A DNA stretch of 64,000 nucleotides from Heliocidaris tuberculata. Lineage: Eukaryota; Echinodermata; Echinoidea; Camarodonta; Echinometridae. The notes below the pieces were generated by a model. It was not told the DNA's origin. It was given only the letters and a program-made list of their open reading frames with translations, and did not search any database. The stretch is taken from positions 1,325,784 through 1,389,783 of the forward strand of contig CM046839.1 in assembly GCA_025618425.1 (NCBI GenBank), given 5' to 3'. The translations under genes and the position numbers were made by a program. Shown here in pieces: positions 1 through 12,428 of this stretch; position 1 is the first letter of the stretch, and each line of letters opens with the position of its first letter.

Positions 1-1983
1 ACACTACATGTTTTTTTTTTTTTAGTCCTTTCGTTTTGCTTTAGTCACATTTCATATATGTTTGTGAATTAAAGGTGGATTTAAACTTCATATATATCTT
101 TTTGTTGAGATGCAACTAATGGAAAAATGGAGAACTGTACCCATTGCCAATTCTGTTATGGTATCATATATGCGATGATTCTCAATTATTTGTGTGATAT
201 CTCTTCCCTATAGTCTTCATAAGGAAAAATCGAAGGAATGTTACTCTCTGTAAGTTTTATCTACTGGAGAAGAAAAATCTATATAACTTGTACAATGCTT
301 TTATAGTATTTTCCGTACAGCAGTAGTAGGTGGCGTATGCAGTAAATAATTGGGGGAAAGGGGGAGGGGGTGGTACTCTACCCACACGTGTTTTAGAAAT
401 ACCCATTGTAAGTTTTATTTTTTTTTTCCTGCGCCTTCAAACGAGGGAGTGAGGGGTTAGGGAAGTGGAGCATAGATACAGGGGGCAGGTGAGATAATGG
501 TGAAAGAAGAAAAAGAGAGAAAGAGAAAACCGTCTCACATCCCCACATGATGGCCTTGATTTTTTTCGCATTTCATTTACCGAGTATACGACCAGTGCCC
601 CCCCCCCCATGCATAGCATTAGTGCCCACTTAATGACTACACCCATGCTACGCCACTGCGGAGGGGAGGGGGGGGGGGGTGGCAACACTGGCTTTACTAT
701 TATGCTGGATACACTGGTAATAGAGACTTCCAGCTCAACCCTTGTGAAAATGGTAGAGTATTATTACCTGTGATGGATACGAGGGATGCTAACACCGAGT
801 TAATAAGCCATGGGATGTGAAACCGTCGAGCACAAAACAGGTAACTGGGTAGAAAATAAACATAAAGGTTATAAATGCTCAATATCAAAGTGTGTTTGTA
901 AGGTAATTATTGCAAACGATTCCGATTATGACCTGTATCCGATTTCTCAGCAGATGTGATCATAATTTAGATAGTTAAAACTTATGAATTAAGTATTTCA
1001 AATACCAGGATGCCATACATTCTATAATTTTTCTTTCACGTTAAAGTGTTGTCATAATGCAAGATTACAATAACATTTCTAGATTTGATGATGAATTTCA
1101 TTTTTACATTGACTTCTCACTTGTTTCCATGGTAATACTCTTTGGTAATTAGTTTTGACAATTATTAATGTAGATCTTTTTAGTATTAAGTGAATGGAGA
1201 ATTAGTAATCGATCTACCGTGTACAGTGTTGCCATGGTTACCTGAGTGAGATGCCTGTTATACCTCCAGAGATTGAGGACAGGATAGTAGAAACAGCTGA
1301 CCTGAGAGAGAAAGAACAAAGTCATTGTCTGAATAATATAATCATAGCTAAAATTCTAACTTATTTTTCAAGGCTGCCAGTATTAAATCTGAATCCCTTA
1401 TGGGTCAGATTAGTATATTGTTTATCACTTATTTTCCACTATTAAGCATCACGTTTCCCCATGACGGGTAATTTCCGCTTACTACAATGACTATACATAA
1501 AACTGACAGAGTAAAGCTACATTCTTCACTAGCAAGAATGGATGTAAATGCCTAGGCATGCGAGCTCAAACATTCTAATTGTCACAATTCTTAAAATTGC
1601 TCTATTAATTTATTTTTGTAATATTGCTCCTAATAATTACACATTTAGAAGAGCAATGAAAATAGAACCGTAAAAAAACCCCACAGAAATATCCGAGTAA
1701 TGCTTGAAAATACAAGAAGGTTTTAATCAGCAGAGTAGGTGATGGTGAACTGTACATCCTCCTTGTGCCTTCTGAAAAATCAAAGCAGACAACATAGCTC
1801 GTTCTCTTTTAAATGAAACCCAATTTACTCGAATCTTTACCTGATTACATACTGAAATGTTGTAAACAACGCAAACTAAACAAAACTGTAGTGATACAAG
1901 CCTACCTTATTGTCAAGATCCACTTTTGGCCTGCGACGCCATACGTACTACCACAGTTAAAACCAAGCCATCCCCACCTGTAC

Positions 1984-1984
<1 letters not shown>
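1..1984. other. Non-coding flank, no gene recognised
   Basis: AT-rich sequence with homopolymer runs and no open frame resembling a protein family. Around 328-658 there is a weak inverted pair (a GGCGTA-type motif on the left, CTACGCCACTG on the right) with G-runs between. It resembles the CAGTGGCGTAGC class of foldback elements seen more clearly at 51099-51375. Nothing else is supported. Confidence 0.6.
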
Positions 1985-2063
<79 letters not shown>

Positions 2064-2237
2064 CGAAGAGAGAGAGAGAGAGGGGGAAAGAGAGAGAGAC
2101 AGAGAGGATGGAGAAGAGAGAATAAGAAATAGAGAGGGGGAAAAGAGTGAAATGATAGGGAGAGATAAAGAGGTAGGATATGGAAAAGTGGGAAAGAGAG
2201 AGAGAGAGAGGGGGGGGGGGGAAATATAGAGAGAGAG
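1985..2237. repeat. (GA)n microsatellite and purine tract
   Basis: A nearly pure GA dinucleotide run of about 125 bp is followed by a degenerate purine-rich tract ending in a G-run. Open frames across it on both strands (Arg-Glu or Leu-Ser repeats) are artefacts of the repeat. Confidence 0.95.
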
Positions 2238-2589
2238 TTAGAGAAACATCATTTCGATTATCCATGTTTACAAATAACCTCTAAATTCTAACTTAGTATT
2301 TACCCCCTCACATGACGCATGCATATATAGTTTTTAATCGTGGAAAACAGAATGTCAATACAAATTTATATACCCAATTGCATGAATTGCATGTACTGTA
2401 ACCATTTTGTTTTTTAATCGTAAACTTATATACAAACAAAAATCAAATACAATCAGACGACAAATTAATTTGAGAGAGTGAGAGATTAGGAGAGTGATAA
2501 TGAGAACGAATGCTTGTGGAAAGACGCTTGATCTGAGTGAAGAAGTATACTAGTCAGGTCTGTTAAGCCCATACTTTTGAGTTGGGGGA

Positions 2590-3620
2590 ACAGAGTTTAC
2601 AAAAGTACCAAACTTTGCAGGTGTACTTGTTAGGACAATAGCTTCATTTTTTCCCACAGGACCCATCGAATCAACCTACATCTTCATGCAAGATTATGCT
2701 AATTTATGCCAATAATTATTTTACAGTATGTACCTAGACAAGATAAAAATCAAAGTGCTTGAAAATGTACCAAACATTCTATATGTATTTGTTGTGTCTA
2801 CAGATTTATTTTTTCCCACAGGACCCACCAAAATAACTCACATCTTCATGCAAAAATTTCCCAAAATGATGCAAATTCTGGAATTACGTGTACCAAAAGT
2901 GTTATTGCCTTTAATAATGTAGGTATAAAAGACCTTCAGGTCTTCATTAGGTACAATATTTGCATTAAAATCAAGAAATATACTCTGAAAATTGCAGTTT
3001 AACCTTGTCTTTTCATTCACCTGACCTTCTTTATCAGTGAGTATCAGTTTGGAAGTGCTGGTATAGTCGGTTATTGATATATACCACTGAAATTTTGTTT
3101 TATGCATTAATATGCATAAATTATAATAAAATAGTTTTAAAAGTCAAGGAATATACTCAGAATATCACACCTAGCATAGTCATTTCATTAACCTGACCTT
3201 ATCCACCAATATGTTACAAAATTGAGGTGCTAATATAGTCAATTCTTGATATGTCATTGGAAATGTGCATTATGCATAAACATGAATCAACTATTATAAA
3301 CTGCCATTAAAATAAATTAAACATTATAATGTTATTGCAATTATTAATGTTATTTTAACATAACTGATTGATCTAACCTATGTGTTAGAATATGAAGCCC
3401 TTCCACATTTATTTTGTGAGTATATTATGGAATATGTGTTTTATGCATAAATTAGCATAAATTAACACCAAGATAAAGCAAAATGAAATTGATGATTTCA
3501 TCAGATTCACCTGGATATGAAAAATTAAGAAACTGGTTTATATATTTCGGGACAAACAAATGAATTTGTGTTTTTGCATAAATTAGTATTCTTAAATAGG
3601 GTGCCATTCACTGATTTCGT
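2590..3620. repeat. Diverged tandem repeats, period about 165 bp
   Basis: Short landmarks recur at roughly regular spacing. TTTTTTCCCACAGGACCCA occurs near 2647 and again near 2810. A TGCATAAATTA-like motif recurs near 3105, 3270, 3435 and 3575. A motif reading CATT(C/A)ACCTGACCTT recurs near 3015 and 3185. The units are too diverged to delimit by eye. No coding potential is seen. Confidence 0.55.
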
Positions 3621-5366
3621 GGCACACAGACCTAACTATACAGAATGATTCTCAGGATGATAGTGTATGATTGTGATGATGAAGAAGTTAAGGTAACTCA
3701 ACCGAAAAGCCATTTAGATTCTTAGAATTAGTATTCCAGGAGACGTAGATAGTTTCCAAACAGTATATACGGACTTTACTTTGAACAAAACAAACTTGCC
3801 ATAGACGTTTTTATTTTGCGTACCCCCCCCCCTCCCACGATTCTCTCTTCTCATTCTTCTCGTCTCCTTTACCTCTATCTCTCTCCTTCGTTTTTTTTTT
3901 AAACCTATTGTCGTTCATCTCTTTCCTGTCTCATCTCTTGAGATTCTAGCTTTCATTGCATTATCAATTCGAGGAACGAAACCCATTACTCTCAGTTACT
4001 TCCTCATCAGTCATGTCAGCAAGGGAGCTTATAATGAATTATACAATAGAATGTATTATAGAATAGAATGCATTATTTCGTCAAGTTGCCCCACAGTATA
4101 GATACGTGATAAATGAGACGTTTTGGTCAGTCTACAGGAATGTCAAATAATGTTACAGTAAAATTTCAGTTAGAAGGAAACAGCTGCAGAAAATTTGCTC
4201 CATTTTCTTGTTTCTTCATCACTAGCTGTGATAGTGGAATTCCTCATGAATAAATAATAAAGCATTCAAACCCTGGCCATTGTTAAAGTTTTGTACAGAG
4301 GGTTGAAAATAGAGCAAAATCTGAACCCTAACTTCAGAATTAATCTTGAATTTAATGAAACTGATTTATGCTTTCATTTTTAAATTACCTCCAACAAAAT
4401 TGTACACTATTCAGCTATTGCTTATATCAATGTCAGTGTTATCTGATATATAGTTTTTGAACTATTAAGGATCAAAAGTGGGAAATGTTTTTTGTAACAC
4501 CTAGTATTTGGAACGATATTATGCCCTAATTCATGAAGTCCTTTTTTATCATCGGCGAAAATACGGAATACGATACATTTCTAAGCAGTCTCTTTTGATA
4601 CACAATTTTAAAGTATATAAAAATGAATGTTTCATATTCACTATATACCCAATATCAAAGGAATTAATCATATATTCTGTATTCAAAGGTGCTCCTCTCG
4701 GGAATTTCTTGACTGCACTATCAACAGTAACCATAGCAACGACATTCTCGTCTTTATCAAGTGCCATTATATTTTGACATATCCGACCAGTCCATGTCAA
4801 TCATATATATTATCTGTCTATATGATGAGCTCCAATGTTGCTTCCTCTTTCTATTTGTATTCTTTTCGAGATAAGTGATTATTTGTCTTCCTCTTATACC
4901 CATTTCCACTTATTTTCCTCTGTTATTGTCTTCATTCATTTTGTAACTTCATACTTTTTATTAGATACTTTTAGATTTTGGACCGTATATTTTGTCCAAA
5001 AGATATTAAATTCGATGCCTGGGTTTCAATCTCACAAAATACTCTATCAATAAAAGTCATAAATCTGCTTTAAAATTAGTATCGAGATTGTTGCTCAGTA
5101 ACATTGTTATTAAACGTCATGTTGTAAACTAATTCTGATTAATAAACCTACTATCGAATCGTTTCCATAAAAAGTAAAGGTGTTTGAAATGAAAGTAATT
5201 TGTATGTTGGTTTTATGCAAAAAGAACATTGTTTGTGCGTTGATATTTCTTTTGCATTTTGTTTGTTTTGTGATTGTGTTTAGGGAAAGAACTTGGGTGA
5301 AATGCCCAATTGACCTTATAAAACATTATCGAGAGAAGCACTTTACTCACTTTACTCACTTTGTTA
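3621..5366. other. Non-coding, nothing recognised
   Basis: AT-rich sequence. Short open frames near 4508-4878 on both strands match no family I recognise and show no coding character. A C-run and pyrimidine-rich patch lie near 3823-3905. Confidence 0.6.
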
Positions 5367-6291
5367 TACAGGGTGTTCCTGAAAAAACTGAAACCCACGT
5401 TTATGAGTAAATTACTCAATAACTCCAAAATATTTTTGGGTTAATATACACATCACTAGAAAGCTAATCTTCTCTTCTTTCATAGTATGATATCAAAAAC
5501 ATAATCATTCAATAGATCACGCATGGCCGATTTTCTGAAGTGGTAGTGAAACCAAACTGTCAAAAATAAGAGGATGGGTGCTATTATGTTTGGCTCATAA
5601 TGTTTATGAAAAGACAGGAAATGATTTGGACTTATCAATTATTAAAAGTACACATCATTGAAAGCTCGTATCTTCTTCTTTCAAAAAAGACACAATAATC
5701 ATGATGGATGGATCACGCATGACTGAGCAAACTGGTTGGGCACATTGATATTTGTTTTAGGAAATTAAGTGAGGCAGATGAACAGATGTCAATGTGCCTT
5801 ATCAATTACAAAATTAAAAAATGCCTGCTAAGTCATGCCTAATAATTTCCATCATGACTATGGCGTCAAACGCAAGATGAAAATATGAGCTTCCAAATTA
5901 TATGAATTATTAATAATAATCCCAAATGGTTTCATTCCTTTTAAAACCACAGTGAACAAAATTTAGCAGCCATCCACTTAATTTGGACAATTGTTTTTCT
6001 GACATTGCCAATTCAGAAATCATGCGTGATGTGGTGATCATGTATTTGGTGTCATATCCAGTCATGGAAAAAATAATTAGACCGAGAAAGGTAAGTGATA
6101 ATGTTATTTCTGTGGTAAGAATGAAATGAAGCACCATAATAGCAAGGTAGGTCTAATTTTTTTTTTCATAGGCTGTAAAAGAAGAGAAAATTATCTTTCC
6201 ATTGGTGTATACATTAACGAAAAAAATAATTTGGAATGATTGAGTAATTTACCAATAAACTTGGGTTTCCTTTTTTCAGGGACGTCCTGTA
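5367..6291. mobile_element. Non-autonomous TIR foldback element, copy 1 (TACAG..GTYCC..G family)
   Basis: The left end reads TACAGGGTGTTCCTGAAAA, followed by GAAACCCA and TAAATTACTCAAT. The right end, 6235-6291, is the reverse complement of this with a few mismatches. The element is about 925 bp and has further internal inverted segments around the GATCACGCATG motifs. The left flank is TA; the right flank reads AA, so a TA duplication is only partly visible. The same terminal design occurs at 29261-30315 and 58433-59173. No transposase frame is seen, and Tc1/mariner affinity is only inferred from TA targeting. Confidence 0.8.
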
Positions 6292-7466
6292 AATATAAAT
6301 GCCCTACAGGCATGAATAGTATCATATTCATTCATAACCACATTGTTTTTGTTGTTGGTTTTGTTTATTGTTAGCAGAAGGGATCAAATAATTCGTTGGA
6401 TATTTTTTTTCTTGGTTCTTCAACCGCTCGGCAAATAAAAATGATATCTTAGAAACCTTACTTTCGTTTGAACGAAACCAACACCATGCTTGTAATATCA
6501 ACACCATGCTTATTATATCCATTATATCCCCAATAGAAACGCAAATCGAATATTACCAATTGGAAAGCGTTTCAAGCAGACTGAAAACCCCCTGTACATT
6601 CCGTGTTCAGTCTATTCTTCTTGGACTCATAGATATCAGACAAGCTGACTATTCCTTCACCTTATTCGATACCGTCATAACTCACTCTCACTGTTTTATT
6701 ACGTCAGGGTGAAAGCATTGGCGTAGCATGGGTCTAGTCACAAGGGTGGGGGCAAGGGATGAAGTGCGAGGGAGCAAAGCAACCGAGCAGGGGAGGGTGT
6801 GGGAGAGAAGTCATATAATTTTCTTCCCACGTTTCTTTTCCTCTTCTCCTATATTTCTCTGTATCCTTCTCCCCCCATCTTTGCCATTCAATGGTGAAGG
6901 GGGCTGGCACTTTGCTTCATGTCCCCTTAGCCAGAAGTTGAAAGAAGCATTATTATAATTGGTGGAATTTTCCTAGGGACTCACTGAAGACAAGTCAGCA
7001 GCCAAATGATTGCAAATCAAAAACGAGAAATCGTTTTAATTGTTTTATTTGTTTTAATTGTTCAAACATATTTTCATGATCAAATTCAGAATGAATGAGA
7101 CCCTTGTTCGAGACCAAGATTAAATTTTAAATGGACATATTAAGTGATTCTCCATCCATTAGTCTCGATTGTAAAAATTTCACTGTTGAAGAATGACGGT
7201 TCAATTATGAGACCCATTAAAAAATCTAATCAAGCTAAAAGGTTTTAATGTATGTTCCCAGGGAGTTAACATCCAACCTTTATTTCACCATTATTGATAT
7301 ACCATTCAACCATTAGTTTTACTTCATTTGCAAACACAAGGGGTGGAGACATCAAAGAATTCAGGTTTTTATGGACGGCAATATTTGTAAGAGGGTTTCC
7401 AAGAACAGTAAGCATTTTGCATATTATACCTGACTCACATAGCCAAACTGACTCTATAACCCGACC
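6292..7466. other. Non-coding, nothing firm recognised
   Basis: No gene is seen. A GGCGTAGCATGGGTCTAGT motif at about 6720 resembles the end of the CAGTGGCGTAGC foldback class, but I could not find a matching right end. Confidence 0.55.
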
Positions 7467-7676
7467 CAGGGGCCGATCCAGGATTTTGTATAAGGGGGGG
7501 GGGGGGGGGGGCACACAAATGCAGGATTGTCAACCTTGGGAAACTGCCTGAAGGGAGATCCGTATATTTTTGGTCTCGCCAGCCCTCTAAAAGTTTTCAG
7601 TTCGAAAGGGGGGGGGGGCACAATGCATTGTTTTGGGGCACGGGCCGGGACTGCCCCCCCCCTAAATCCGCCACTG
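7467..7676. mobile_element. Foldback element, CAG(G/T)GGC(G)GATCCAGG family, copy 1
   Basis: The left end, CAGGGGCCGATCCAGGATT, is followed by a G-run. The right end is a C-run followed by TAAATCCGCCACTG. The ends are imperfect inverted repeats and the element is about 210 bp with no coding. A second copy of the same design lies at 26874-27063. Confidence 0.65.
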
Positions 7677-7796
7677 AGCAGACCGATTTTTTTTGTCATT
7701 GGGCGGAGCAATGTGAAAGTCTGTTCGGTCTGTTATCGGTCTGTTATCGGTGTGACTGGGGTATTAATATGAAAGCCCTGGATACCCAATGACAAA

Positions 7797-8463
7797 AGTG
7801 TTCCTTTTAGTCAGGTTCACAAAATTGTTGGAGATTAGCAAAACTCAGTATACATTTTCGGAATTGTTAGAGCATGGATAATCCAAAAATTGATGTTGGC
7901 ATTTGCACAAACACCGGCATGGTGGCCGTTTTGGATTTTCAAAATGGCCGCAATAAAATACATAATATGCCTTATCTCGGCTTCTTTTAAAGGTACAAAC
8001 GTAATGAAATGTGCCAATCCTACTATTTCTGGGTGCAGAAAAAAAATAGTGACATTGCTAGACATCTACTTCTAACGCTTCCTCGCATATGGAGGCCATT
8101 TTGAATTTTCAAAATGGTATAGGGTAATAACTTATCTCTGCTTCTGATCAACCTAGGAACTTAGCAAAAATATGCTAATCCTCTATTTTTTCTTGGTCGA
8201 TAAAACCATTGGTGACATAATTAGACTTCTACTCTTAATGCGTCATCGCACACGGCGGCCATATATTTCAACCTTTGCAAAAGTTTCAAAAAGGGAGGAC
8301 ACCTCTGGGGAACTTTGATTTAAGCTACGCAACCATTATTCTCTCATTTTCATTTCTCACAATTAAATAGATATATACATATATATATTTCAATATATAT
8401 CCATGCAATTAATGCAAAAACAAACTTGTATATATTGAAACAACGACTGAAACTAACATGTTT

Positions 8464-8544
<81 letters not shown>

Positions 8545-8545
8545 T

Positions 8546-8579
<34 letters not shown>

Positions 8580-9230
8580 TATAGATATATATATATATAT
8601 ATATATATAGTGGAAGAGATGGACTTTGAGACGGTCGTAGCTTTTATCCTCCTTTATCTGTCGTCAAGGTTATGATCTTCATCAAGACTGTATAAAAACA
8701 CAAAATGATGGCTAACATCTAAATTTAACATGATTCAACCGAACGGTACACACATTCACACCTCTCTCGCTATATATATATATATATATTCCAGTCAACC
8801 AAGCAACTTAACAGAATATGCTAGTACTTTGTTTCCTGGGTCAGGAAAACAATTAGTGACATAAATAAACTTCCAATCTGAACGCTTCATTGGACATGGC
8901 AGCCATTTTGGATTTTTAAATTGGCCGCCATGAAATATATATATTGCCCTATTTCTGCTTCAAGGCAACCTAGAAACTTATCGGAATATTCTAATAGTAT
9001 GTTTCCAGGTCAGGAAAAACATTGGTGACGTCATTAGACTTCCTATCTCAACGCTTCATGTAGCTTTCATCTTGGATTTTCAAAATGACCGACATAAAAT
9101 GCATATTTTGCCCTTTCTCTACATATGGTCAACATAAAAACTACATGAAATGATTATGACCAGCTTAGGTTCCTTTGGTAAGGGAAATCTTTGGTGCTAT
9201 TACAAACTTATAATCTTGAGTCTCCCTTCA
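7797..9230. repeat. Tandem repeat of about 165-170 bp with AAAATGGCCGCC modules
   Basis: Units carry an AACGCTTC(C/A)T(C/T)G..CATGG.GGCCATTTT motif at about 8073, 8237, 8879 and 9050, plus GGTGACAT/GTCATTAGACTTC in each unit. The array is interrupted by a (TA)n block. A half-unit is present in inverted orientation at 11840-12010. No coding is seen. Confidence 0.7.
8466..8610. repeat. (TA)n microsatellite
   Basis: About 145 bp of almost pure TA repeat with small interruptions, inside the ~165-bp repeat array. A second, short TA run lies at 8771-8790. Confidence 0.95.
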
Positions 9231-9959
9231 CTTTAAGCCTTGGGGGCGGCTAGGGGCCCTCAGACAAATTTCATTGCATCTCTAAATTGACTGGCTTTTG
9301 TCCTTGAAATCTTGCACATATTTTGACACCAAGTTTAGAAAAGTTATACAGTCATGTTATAATTTTCTTCTCTTCAGGCAAGAATTTATATTTTTGTACA
9401 AATTGAATGAAAAACAGCAATTTGATTTTATTTCTTTGTAGATCATTTGTAATTTCTTCTTCTTTTATTATCCCTTTTCTATCTGAATGTTGATTTAGAA
9501 AAAATACCCTCTAATAAAAAAACCTAAAAAGCAAGAAATATGGTTGAAAAACATAGAATGCACATGAAATAAATTCATTTTTGATGACTTATGTTTTTTA
9601 GTCTACGAACTTTCCCATCGACTATCATCCCTGATCAACTACCCCCCCCCTCCCCCAAATAACTACCCCTGAATTAAATACAATGCAGTTCTTTAGCTGC
9701 ATTATTGTAACCTACTAATCAATTATACTGATCAAACTATAGATAGACTTCCTTTTTTAATATGTCGACCGGCATGTGCAACCAAATAAGTGTAATTTAC
9801 AATTATACAACAAATTATTACATACTTAACTTGGCCCAAAGACGTTTTAGGGTACTTCAATTAGGCTAATCTATTATTGTATACATGTATAGGATCACGC
9901 CATTACAGCACAGACGGCTCATAACCTTTAAAATGCTCATTTCCTACATTTCATATTGT
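9231..9959. other. Non-coding, nothing recognised
   Basis: AT-rich sequence with a C-run near 9642. No open frame of interest. Confidence 0.6.
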
Positions 9960-9964
9960 TTTTC

Positions 9965-10265
9965 AACTTTATTTACTTTCAGTTGTGCTTTTTAAAGTAA
10001 ATAGTAAAAATAACATAAATAAGGAGAAAAAAGATATACAAAGAAAATAAGAAACATTGCGTTTTAACCACTTTGTACAAAAACAGAGAAAAAATCTCAA
10101 AAGGTCACATTTTATTTGCTTTCAGTTCTGCTATTTGAGGTAAATAGTAAAGCTTAAGCATGTTAAGTAAGACAATTTTTAAAAATAAGATAAACAGTGG
10201 TATCAAGAGATATTGTGTGTTAAACCACTTTTTACTCAAAACTGAAAAGTCTCAAAATGTCACCT
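9965..10265. repeat. Two tandem diverged copies of about 150 bp
   Basis: Both copies contain TTTCAGTT(G/C)TGCT, then GTAAATAGTAAA, then a TTAACCACTTT.TAC motif followed by GAGAAA or GAAAAGTCTC. The first copy is roughly 9970-10110 and the second 10111-10265. No coding. Confidence 0.65.
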
Positions 10266-10997
10266 AAGTTTACATGGTGTTGAAGGATCTTTCGTGGCAA
10301 AAGATTTTTGCGATGCTTAAATGAAGAAAGTCAAAATGTAGAGTGGCGTGAGATGCGCTGATTGAGACCAACCGTTGAACCTTGTCTACAACTGATAGAG
10401 GGGGGGGGGGGGCTGTCGCCTCTTGCCCGAGTGTAAACTTTACTTTCAGCCCCTAGACCCCACCCCTCCCCACCTCGTAAGACTCTGCTCGTTTTTAATC
10501 TTGAAAAAGTGCTTGGAAATGTTACAGGGGACAGAATTTGGGGGGTCAACCAGACTTAAATTGATGTTAAAGACTGTTTGGTATCAATATGTTCAGGGGA
10601 CCTCCCTGTACAACTAAGGGGGGGGGGGGGATGCAGGCGCAAGTTTTGAACCCCAGCACTAAGTATTTACATGTTTTAGCGTGTAAATCTTGTATATCAC
10701 TTGAATAGTCAGGTCCCATGTTATTTCACTGATGGCCTGAATTGCTTCCTTGTACAAAAAATACTTGTAGGTATTGGTTTCAGTTCAACTTTAGAGTGGA
10801 AGGGGGCGGGAAAAGGGTAAGGCATTGGCATATATTTTTCCAGTAACCATGAGATTTTAAATGATTTGTCAAGACTTATTGATTTTTTTTTACCATTATA
10901 CAAAGTACTTTATGAATATTACTTTGCACCAATTTGTCTCGTTTTCAAAGCAGAAAGGGGGAGGGGAAGTCATGGACATAATAGTGGGTGCAAGTTC
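10266..10997. other. Non-coding, nothing recognised
   Basis: G-runs near 10400, 10620 and 10957 and short open frames without family resemblance. No gene supported. Confidence 0.55.
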
Positions 10998-11138
10998 TGG
11001 GGAGCGTTTCATCAAGCGTTTTGTCAGTGATTTTTACCGACAAATTTGCTCTCAGCCAATCAGATGCAAGGATTTCAGTAGCTCATAACAGTTGTCGGTA
11101 AAACTCACTGACAAAACACTTGATGAAACGTTCCCCTG
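10998..11138. mobile_element. Short foldback element, GGGGAGCGTTTCAT family, copy 1
   Basis: The left arm GGGGAGCGTTTCATCAAG is matched at the right by CTTGATGAAACGTTCCCC. Inner arms (GTCAGTGA..TTTACCGACAA) are also inverted. The core motif CAGCCAATCAGATGCAAGG recurs, reverse-complemented, in a second copy at 40392-40534. About 140 bp, non-coding. Confidence 0.85.
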
Positions 11139-12117
11139 TACCATATCATCTAGTATATACGTGTGTTGGAGTGTGAATCATGATTATCACTTGAAACCAG
11201 GTTTCCTCATATATATTATTGGACAGTTAGCCTAATTGGTTTCTGAACACACATCATCGGTTACTAGGCACATTTGTATCATAGCAACGGGAACTAATAA
11301 ACAATTGTATATCACTAAAATATGATCGTACTGAATCATCTGACATCACACTTCCTATAAAAAAATATTATCTGCATGACAATAGCATGTACTACCGTAT
11401 AATAATCCATTTCACGTCTCCCAGTGTTACCAATGTTAGGGAGAAGGCAGCACTTAGTAACCAATTTTGTTATCGATTCTCTACTTTAGCTAATATCAAA
11501 GTGTCAACTTTAGAGCGCTATAACCTCTTTGTTTGATAAGCAATGAACTTGTAATTTTTTTTATGATATTAACCGTAAACATGGGCATTTTTTCAAAAGT
11601 TTGAACTAATTAGTGAAAATAACTTTTAAAATAATGAGAAATACGCAATTTGAAGAAATTCATATTTGTGAAAAAGTTATGTTAACAATCACATTGTTGG
11701 CCAAGAATTGTATCGCAAATCATCACTAAACCAATTAAATGTGGTATCATGTTGTAGAAAATTTAATGCCCTTTAATATGATGATACATACATGGTAAGA
11801 TGAGGTTCAATGAAAAAAAAAATCTTCAAATTTGTTCAATACGAGTTACGCATAGCGGCCATTTTGAAAATCCAAAATGGCCGCTATGCCGGTAATTTTA
11901 GCAAATGCCAACATCATTTTTTAAAATTTCCCATGTTCTAACGATTATAAAAATGTATAGTTTTGCTAATCTCCAAAAATTTTGAACGAAAGCCCACTTT
12001 TCCTACATAGTGAACCAGACTATCTGCCATGCACGGTAACGCGAAAAGCATATTCTTAATTGGGAATGACTTGTTGCATTTTTAAGTTTTAAGCAAAAAA
12101 AGAAAAAAATGAATAAA
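11139..12117. other. Non-coding, with an inverted copy of the 7.8-kb repeat
   Basis: 11840-12010 is the reverse complement, with divergence, of 7797-7950. It contains a 12-bp-arm palindrome, GCGGCCATTTTG..CAAAATGGCCGC, at about 11856-11885. The rest is featureless AT-rich DNA. Confidence 0.6.
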
Positions 12118-12428
12118 TAAAAGAATGATAATAATAATAAACCGTTCTTGTATAGCGCATATCACATTATGTTATAATGTCCCTATGCGCTTCCAAAGGG
12201 TTTGGATATCATTACCCTGGCTTTAGCTCCGGCGGCCGTAAGCAGCGCACAGTGAATTTCAAGGAATAAATCCTGCTAGGTACTCATTTAACACCTGGGT
12301 GGAGAGTAACAAACGTGGATTAATGTCCTGCCAAAAGACGCTAGTGCCGGGCTGATATTCTAACCCTTAACCCTTGGATTGAGAGTCAAGTGAAAGAACC
12401 ACTATACCATGACACTTCCACTAAAGAA
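12118..12428 (-). mobile_element. tRNA-derived SINE
   Basis: Read on the minus strand, the element starts with a tRNA-like head. An A-box-like ATGGTATAGTGGTTC is followed by an anticodon-arm-like TTGACTCTCAATC and a degenerate B-box-like GGGTTAGAAT. Then come a body of about 200 bp and a 3' end reading ACAAGAACGGTTTATTATTATTA. The head most resembles tRNA-Glu (CTC in the loop position), but it is too decayed to fold as a tRNA gene. RNA polymerase III transcription and LINE-dependent mobilisation are known for the class and inferred here. Confidence 0.75.

Noticed and set aside
1813..2265. Arg-Glu repeat frames, and similar Leu/Ser frames at 31756-32274, 41069-41386, 44372-44953, 52580-52903 and 61843-62256
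   Set aside because: All are GA/CT microsatellites read as protein. The frame at 61740-62135 is genuine only up to 61872, as part of AMT-B exon 7.
4508..4878. Overlapping 80-90-codon frames on both strands
   Set aside because: No domain, no codon bias and no splice context; expected by chance in this amount of AT-rich DNA.
12345..12428. Functional tRNA gene
   Set aside because: A- and B-box-like words are present, but the B box is degenerate, the arms do not pair well and the sequence continues into a SINE body.
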